From: Friedmanniella sp.
GTDB taxonomy: Bacteria > Actinomycetota > Actinomycetes > Propionibacteriales > Propionibacteriaceae
NCBI GenBank assembly: GCA_025964935.1
Contig: JAOPXW010000002.1
Coordinates: forward strand, 1-7,984
DNA: 7,984 bases
Reading direction: 5' to 3'
Shown here: positions 4,023-7,984 of the stretch, piece by piece
Numbering within the stretch: position 1 is the first letter of the stretch
Layout of the letters: each line of letters opens with the position of its first letter
Translations under genes and position numbers: made by a program
The notes under the pieces: model-generated
Databases searched by the model: none
What the model saw: only the letters and a program-made list of their open reading frames with translations
What the model was told of the DNA's origin: nothing

Positions 4023-6935
4023 ATGGCCCAGCCCTCAGCCGAACCCAGCCCGTCCGAGCCGGACCAGGTCAGCCCCGCGGAGGCGTACGCCCGCTTCCGC
4101 AGCACCCAGCAGTCACCCCGTCTGGCCGCCTTCGGTGACGGGTACGGCTTCGAGTTCGACCCCTACCAGCGGGAGGCGTGCGCCCACGTCGAGGCGGGCT
4201 CCGGCGTGCTGGTCGCGGCCCCGACGGGGGCCGGCAAGACCATCGTCGGCGAGTTCGCCGTCTTCCTGGCCCTGGCCGAGGGCCGCAAGTGCTTCTACAC
4301 GACCCCCATCAAGGCGCTGTCCAACCAGAAGTACGCCGACCTGGTCCGGCGCCACGGGGCCGCCAACGTGGGTCTGCTGACCGGCGACTCCTCGATCAAC
4401 TCCGAGGCCCCGGTGGTCGTGATGACCACCGAGGTGCTCCGCAACATGATCTACGCCGGGTCGAGCACCCTGGACAACCTGGGCTTCGTGGTCATGGACG
4501 AGGTGCACTACCTGGCTGACCGGTTCCGGGGCGCGGTCTGGGAGGAGGTCATCATCGGGCTGGCCGACTCCATCCAGATCGTGGCCCTGTCCGCGACGGT
4601 GAGCAACGCCGAGGAGTTCGGCGAGTGGCTGTCCGCGGTCCGGGGCGAGATGGCGGTGGTGGTCTCCGAGCGGCGTCCGGTGCCGCTGTTCCAGCACGTC
4701 ATGGTGGGTCGGACGATCCACGACCTGTTCGCCGACGTCGCCCCGACCGCTCAGGAGGCCCCGACCGGCGGCCACAGCGACGTCAACCCGGCCCTGCTCA
4801 AGGTGGCCCGCGAGGAGTCCCGCCACGTCCGCGACGACTCGCGTCGACCGCGGGGGCGAAGCGGCCGGGGCAAGAAGACGGTGGCGTACGGCAGCGGGGC
4901 CTACGGCGGGGCGGCCCACCGGTCCCGGCACGAGGGGGAGGGCCGCCCCCGGGCGCTGGCCGCCCCCAGCCGGCCCGACATGGTCGAGCTCCTCGACGAC
5001 GCCTCGCTGCTGCCGGCCATCGTCTTCATCTTCTCCCGGGTCGGCTGCGACGCGGCCGTCCGTCAGCTGCTCAGCTCCGGGGTCCGGCTCACCACCTCCC
5101 TCGAGCAGGCCGAGATCAGCGCCATCCTGGCCCGCCACATCGTCGGCCTGAGTGAGTCGGACCTGCGGGCGCTGGACTACGAGCGGTTCGCCGAGGCCCT
5201 GGTCCGCGGGGTCGCGGCCCACCACGCCGGCATGCTGCCCACCTTCCAGGAGTGCGTGGAGGAGGCGTTCGTCCGCGGCTTCATCAAGGTCGTGTTCGCC
5301 ACCGAGACGCTGGCCCTGGGCATCAACATGCCGGCCCGCAGCGTGGTGCTGGAGAAGCTGGTGAAGTACAACGGCGAGACCCACGCCGACATCACCCCCG
5401 GGGAGTACACCCAGCTGACCGGCCGGGCCGGCCGCCGCGGAATCGACGTGGAGGGTCACGCGGTGGTGCTCTGGCAGCCCGGGCTCGACCCGCGTGCCGT
5501 GGCAGGTCTGGCCTCGCGGCGTACCTATCCCCTGAGGTCCTCGTTCGCGCCCACGTACAACATGGCGGTGAACCTGGTCGGCAGTGTCGGCCGGGAGCGC
5601 GCCCGGACCCTGCTGGAGCAGTCCTTCGCCCAGTTCCAGTCCGACCGGTCCGTGGTCGGGGTGGCGCGGACGCTGGCCAAGAACACCAGCGGGATCGACG
5701 GCTACTGGGAGTCGGCCTCCTGTGACCAGGGCGACTTCCAGGCGTACGCCCGGCTGCGGACCCGGATCGGCGACCTCGAGGCCGAGGCGGCCCGCGACCG
5801 GCGGACCGACCGTCGGGCCGAGGCGATGCAGGCGGTGCTGGCGCTCAAGCCCGGCGACATCGTGCGGGTGCCCAGCGGCAAGAGCCAGGGCTGGGTCGTG
5901 GTGGTGGACCCGGACGTCCGGACCGACGGACAGGGACCGCGGCCGTTGGTGATGACCGAGGACCGGCAGGTCCGGCGGCTGTCGCTGGTGGACTTCCCGA
6001 CCCCGCCGGTGGTGGCCGGCCGGATGCGGATCCAGAAGCACTTCAACCCCAAGGAGCCGTCGTCGCGGCGCAACCTGGCCGCCGCCTTCCGGTCCAAGCT
6101 GGGCGAGGTCGACCTGGGCCCCACCCGGCACCGGGTGCCCGAGGCCGACCCGGAGACGGCGCTGAAGATCGAGGAGCTGCGCGGGGAGCTCCGACGGCAC
6201 CCCTGCCACAGCTGTCCCGACCGGGACACCCACTCCCGCTGGGCCGAGCGGGCCCTGCGGCTGGAGCGGGAAAGCGAGCGGCTGCAGCAGCGCTCGGCCA
6301 CCCGGACCAACACCATCGCCACCCACTTCGACAAGATCTGCCTCGTCCTGGAGGGGCTCGGCTACCTCGAGGGGGACGGCGGGGAGCGCGTCAGCCCGCA
6401 GGGCCGGATGCTGGCCCGGATCTACGCCGAGCTGGACCTGGTCGCGGCCGAGTGCATCCGGGCGGGGGTCTTCGACGACCTGAGTGCGCCGCAGCTGGCC
6501 GCCGTGCTGGCCTCCCTGGTCTACGAGGCCCGTCGCAGCGACGACGGGGCCCGACGGCCGCGGATGCCGGACGCCCGCAGCAGCGACGCGATGGTCGAGG
6601 TCCGCCGGATCTGGCGGGAGGTGTCCCTGGTCGAGCGGGACGCCCGGCTGAACCGGGGTCCTGAGCCCGACATGGGCTTCAGCGAGATGGCGTTCGGCTG
6701 GGCCGCGGGCCGGTCCCTGTCGGCCGTCCTGGGCGACAGCGGCCTGACGGCGGGGGACTTCGTCCGCTGGGTGCGCCAGGTCACCGACTTCGCGGGCCAG
6801 ATCGCCGACGCCGCCGGGCCCGGGCCGTTGCGCGAGACCGCGCGGCAGCTGATGCGGGCCATGCGGCGCGGGGTGGTCACCTACTCCGCCGACGACGAGA
6901 CCCCCGACGACCTCACCGGGGCCACCCTGCCCTGA
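4023..6935 (+). CDS. helY: HelY-type Ski2-like DEAD/DEAH-box helicase
   Basis: A 970-residue superfamily 2 helicase related to eukaryotic Ski2/Mtr4. The first RecA domain has a Q-motif region (FDPYQREA, 45-52), Walker A APTGAGKT (66-73), Walker B DEVH (159-162) and motif III SAT (190-192). The second has VFIFSR (334-339), ATETLALGINMPAR (426-439) and motif VI QLTGRAGRRG (464-473). Between them, about 241-318 is a low-complexity Gly/Arg/Ser-rich insert. The C-terminal half carries an SH3-like KPGDIVRVPSG segment (609-619), a conserved CHSC (728-731) and a helical DSHCT-type domain (about 795-950). It probably unwinds structured RNA, though the bacterial substrate is not settled. I chose the ATG at 4023 over the in-frame GTG at 3975, because the latter lies inside dagK and its first 16 codons look like shadow sequence. 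Upstream GGGGG (4013-4017) is a weak ribosome-binding site. It is longer than mycobacterial HelY (about 900 residues, from memory), probably because of the insert. Confidence 0.93.
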   Translation: MAQPSAEPSPSEPDQVSPAEAYARFRSTQQSPRLAAFGDGYGFEFDPYQREACAHVEAGSGVLVAAPTGAGKTIVGEFAVFLALAEGRKCFYTTPIKALSNQKYADLVRRHGAANVGLLTGDSSINSEAPVVVMTTEVLRNMIYAGSSTLDNLGFVVMDEVHYLADRFRGAVWEEVIIGLADSIQIVALSATVSNAEEFGEWLSAVRGEMAVVVSERRPVPLFQHVMVGRTIHDLFADVAPTAQEAPTGGHSDVNPALLKVAREESRHVRDDSRRPRGRSGRGKKTVAYGSGAYGGAAHRSRHEGEGRPRALAAPSRPDMVELLDDASLLPAIVFIFSRVGCDAAVRQLLSSGVRLTTSLEQAEISAILARHIVGLSESDLRALDYERFAEALVRGVAAHHAGMLPTFQECVEEAFVRGFIKVVFATETLALGINMPARSVVLEKLVKYNGETHADITPGEYTQLTGRAGRRGIDVEGHAVVLWQPGLDPRAVAGLASRRTYPLRSSFAPTYNMAVNLVGSVGRERARTLLEQSFAQFQSDRSVVGVARTLAKNTSGIDGYWESASCDQGDFQAYARLRTRIGDLEAEAARDRRTDRRAEAMQAVLALKPGDIVRVPSGKSQGWVVVVDPDVRTDGQGPRPLVMTEDRQVRRLSLVDFPTPPVVAGRMRIQKHFNPKEPSSRRNLAAAFRSKLGEVDLGPTRHRVPEADPETALKIEELRGELRRHPCHSCPDRDTHSRWAERALRLERESERLQQRSATRTNTIATHFDKICLVLEGLGYLEGDGGERVSPQGRMLARIYAELDLVAAECIRAGVFDDLSAPQLAAVLASLVYEARRSDDGARRPRMPDARSSDAMVEVRRIWREVSLVERDARLNRGPEPDMGFSEMAFGWAAGRSLSAVLGDSGLTAGDFVRWVRQVTDFAGQIADAAGPGPLRETARQLMRAMRRGVVTYSADDETPDDLTGATLP

Positions 6936-6952
6936 CCGGCGGCACCCGTCGG
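6936..6952 (+). terminator. Possible hairpin terminator after helY
   Basis: CCGGCGG (6936-6942) pairs with CCGTCGG (6946-6952) around a CAC loop, seven pairs including one G-U wobble, starting on the base after the helY stop. It is the only compact hairpin in the 31-base gap between the convergent genes. No T-run follows, so it would be of the tail-less kind proposed for actinobacteria. On the - strand the wobble becomes an A-C mismatch, so it is weaker for tldE transcripts. Confidence 0.35.
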
Positions 6953-6966
6953 CGGGGCTGAGCGCG

Positions 6967-7984
6967 TCAGGAGGCTTGGCTGACCGTCGACATGTTGAAG
7001 TCGGGGATCCGGATCGGCGGCATCAGGGTCCGGTTGTAGTAGTCGTTCCACTCCCGGCACAACGTGCTGACCGCGGCCCCCGCCTCGGTGATCCGACCGA
7101 GCAGCTCCACCGGGGACTCGTTGAAGCGGAAGTTGTTGACCGCCCCCACGACCCGGCCGTGCTCGACCAGATAGACGCCGTCCCTGGTCAGCCCGGTGAG
7201 CAGCAGCCGCTCCGGGTCGACCTCGCGGATGTACCACAGGCAGGTCAGCAGCAGCCCGCGCTCGGTCCCGGCGATCATCTCCTCCAGGGTCGCCGAGCCC
7301 CCCGCCTCCATCAGCAGGTTGTCGGCCGGCGGGGTGGCCCGGCGGCCGGTGCGGTCGGCGTACGCGCGGTTGCGGACCAGGTCGGTCAGCACCCCGTCCT
7401 CGACCCAGGTGGTGGGGCGGAGGGGCAGGCCCAGGTCGAACACCCACGAGGTCCCGTCCGCCGAGCCCGCGAAGTCGACGAAGTCGACGGTCTCCAGCCC
7501 CGGATAGCCGGGATCCGAGCGCAGGCTGACCGGCAGCGGGGAGAGCCGCTCCCCGATCCGGGTGCGGCCCTCGCCGGCCGCGAACACGTTGCGCCCCTCC
7601 TCGGCGTCGCGCGCGTTCGCGGTCCAGAAGGCGTAGATCATCAGGTCGGCCACCGGCCCCGGCGGCAGGATCGTCTCGTAGCGACCCGGCGGCAGCTCGA
7701 TCCGGTTCCGCGCCCAGTCGAGCCGGGTGCTGAGCTCGGCGTAGAGCGCGGCCACGTCGACGTCGGTGAAGTCGCGGGTGGGGGCCCCGACCCAGGCCGA
7801 CCGGGTCAGGTCGGCGGACTTGCCGTTGAGCTCGAACCGGCCCGTCGGCTGCACCCCCGTACGCCGGAGCCCGGCACTGGAGGCCAGCGAGGTGGTCGTC
7901 ACGACGAGCTCGGCGAAGCCGAAGAGCAGCACGCCGTCGGCCCGGGCGCGGGCGAAGGCGGCCCCCAGCCCGTCGGCCACCGCC
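6967..7984 (-). CDS. TldE/PmbA-family subunit of the TldD/TldE protease, C-terminal part (5' end outside the window)
   Basis: The last 339 codons of a convergent gene whose start lies beyond 7984. PmbA/TldD family proteins are about 450-470 residues, so roughly 120 N-terminal residues are missing. The GTG at 7980 is in frame but is internal, since the family fold needs the missing part. Recognisable features include LPPGRYETILPP, ADNLLMEAGGSATLEEMIAGTERGLL and the family-like ending GVYLVEHGRVVGAVNNFRFNESPVELLGRI. No HExxxH metal site is visible in this part, in keeping with the non-catalytic PmbA/TldE half; the TldD partner carries the metal site. With TldD it forms a cytoplasmic protease that trims unfolded peptides and, in some species, modified-peptide precursors. 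A tldD gene would be expected just upstream, outside this window. The stop codon is the complement of 6967-6969, 31 bases from the helY stop. Confidence 0.85.
   Translation of the reverse strand, partial: AVADGLGAAFARARADGVLLFGFAELVVTTTSLASSAGLRRTGVQPTGRFELNGKSADLTRSAWVGAPTRDFTDVDVAALYAELSTRLDWARNRIELPPGRYETILPPGPVADLMIYAFWTANARDAEEGRNVFAAGEGRTRIGERLSPLPVSLRSDPGYPGLETVDFVDFAGSADGTSWVFDLGLPLRPTTWVEDGVLTDLVRNRAYADRTGRRATPPADNLLMEAGGSATLEEMIAGTERGLLLTCLWYIREVDPERLLLTGLTRDGVYLVEHGRVVGAVNNFRFNESPVELLGRITEAGAAVSTLCREWNDYYNRTLMPPIRIPDFNMSTVSQAS

Noticed and set aside
3143..4105. A 320-codon open frame on the - strand opposite the lipid kinase gene.
   Set aside because: Composition-driven shadow with no recognisable motif, crossing a gene boundary of the + strand.
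4113..6326. A 737-codon open frame on the - strand opposite helY.
   Set aside because: It is a mirror of the high-GC helicase gene. Its translation is repetitive in Gly, Arg, Pro, His, Val and Gln, shows no domain and lies wholly within a well-supported gene.
6931..6971. CCTGAC and GTCAGG forming an outer inverted repeat around the helY-tldE gap.
   Set aside because: The arms are just the two opposed TGA stop codons with their flanks. Six bases around a 29-base loop is weak beside the compact hairpin at 6936-6952.

Overview
The window is chromosomal DNA from a very GC-rich actinobacterium. Third codon positions are almost all G or C, GTG starts are common, and genes overlap by 4 bases. The order pafB, pafC, tatA, tatC, helY matches the proteasome-associated locus of Mycobacterium (Rv2096c to Rv2092c, from memory). 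I lean towards Propionibacteriales (Nocardioides or Microlunatus-like) because of the dagK gene next to helY and the tldE-type gene after it, but the genus cannot be fixed from the sequence alone.

Layout on the + strand: the 3' end of pafB (1-425); pafC (422-1393); an 82-residue single-pass membrane protein (1483-1731); tatA (1770-2156); tatC (2187-3113); a diacylglycerol/sphingosine-kinase-like lipid kinase (3110-4006); and a 970-residue HelY/Ski2-type DEAD/DEAH helicase (4023-6935). A convergent gene on the - strand (6967-7984, 5' end outside the window) encodes the PmbA/TldE half of the TldD/TldE protease. No gap exceeds 90 bases. I see no tRNA, rRNA, CRISPR array, insertion sequence, phage gene or toxin-antitoxin pair.

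The genes cover DNA-damage transcription (PafB/PafC), export of folded proteins (TatA/TatC), lipid phosphorylation, RNA or DNA unwinding (HelY) and peptide processing (TldE). They look like a housekeeping cluster held together by shared transcription more than a single pathway. TatB is not present here.

I found no new multi-gene system, and nothing suggests horizontal transfer. The least routine signals are at the gene boundaries. A stem-loop sits at the predicted 5' end of the tatA transcript. A second fills the tatA-tatC gap. A third places the dagK stop codon in its loop and the helY ribosome-binding site in its stem. There are also three -10-like elements at gene junctions, two of which overlap the preceding stop codon. 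Two protein oddities are a TatC lacking the usual intramembrane glutamate and a Gly/Arg-rich insert in HelY. All structures were paired by eye and not computed.
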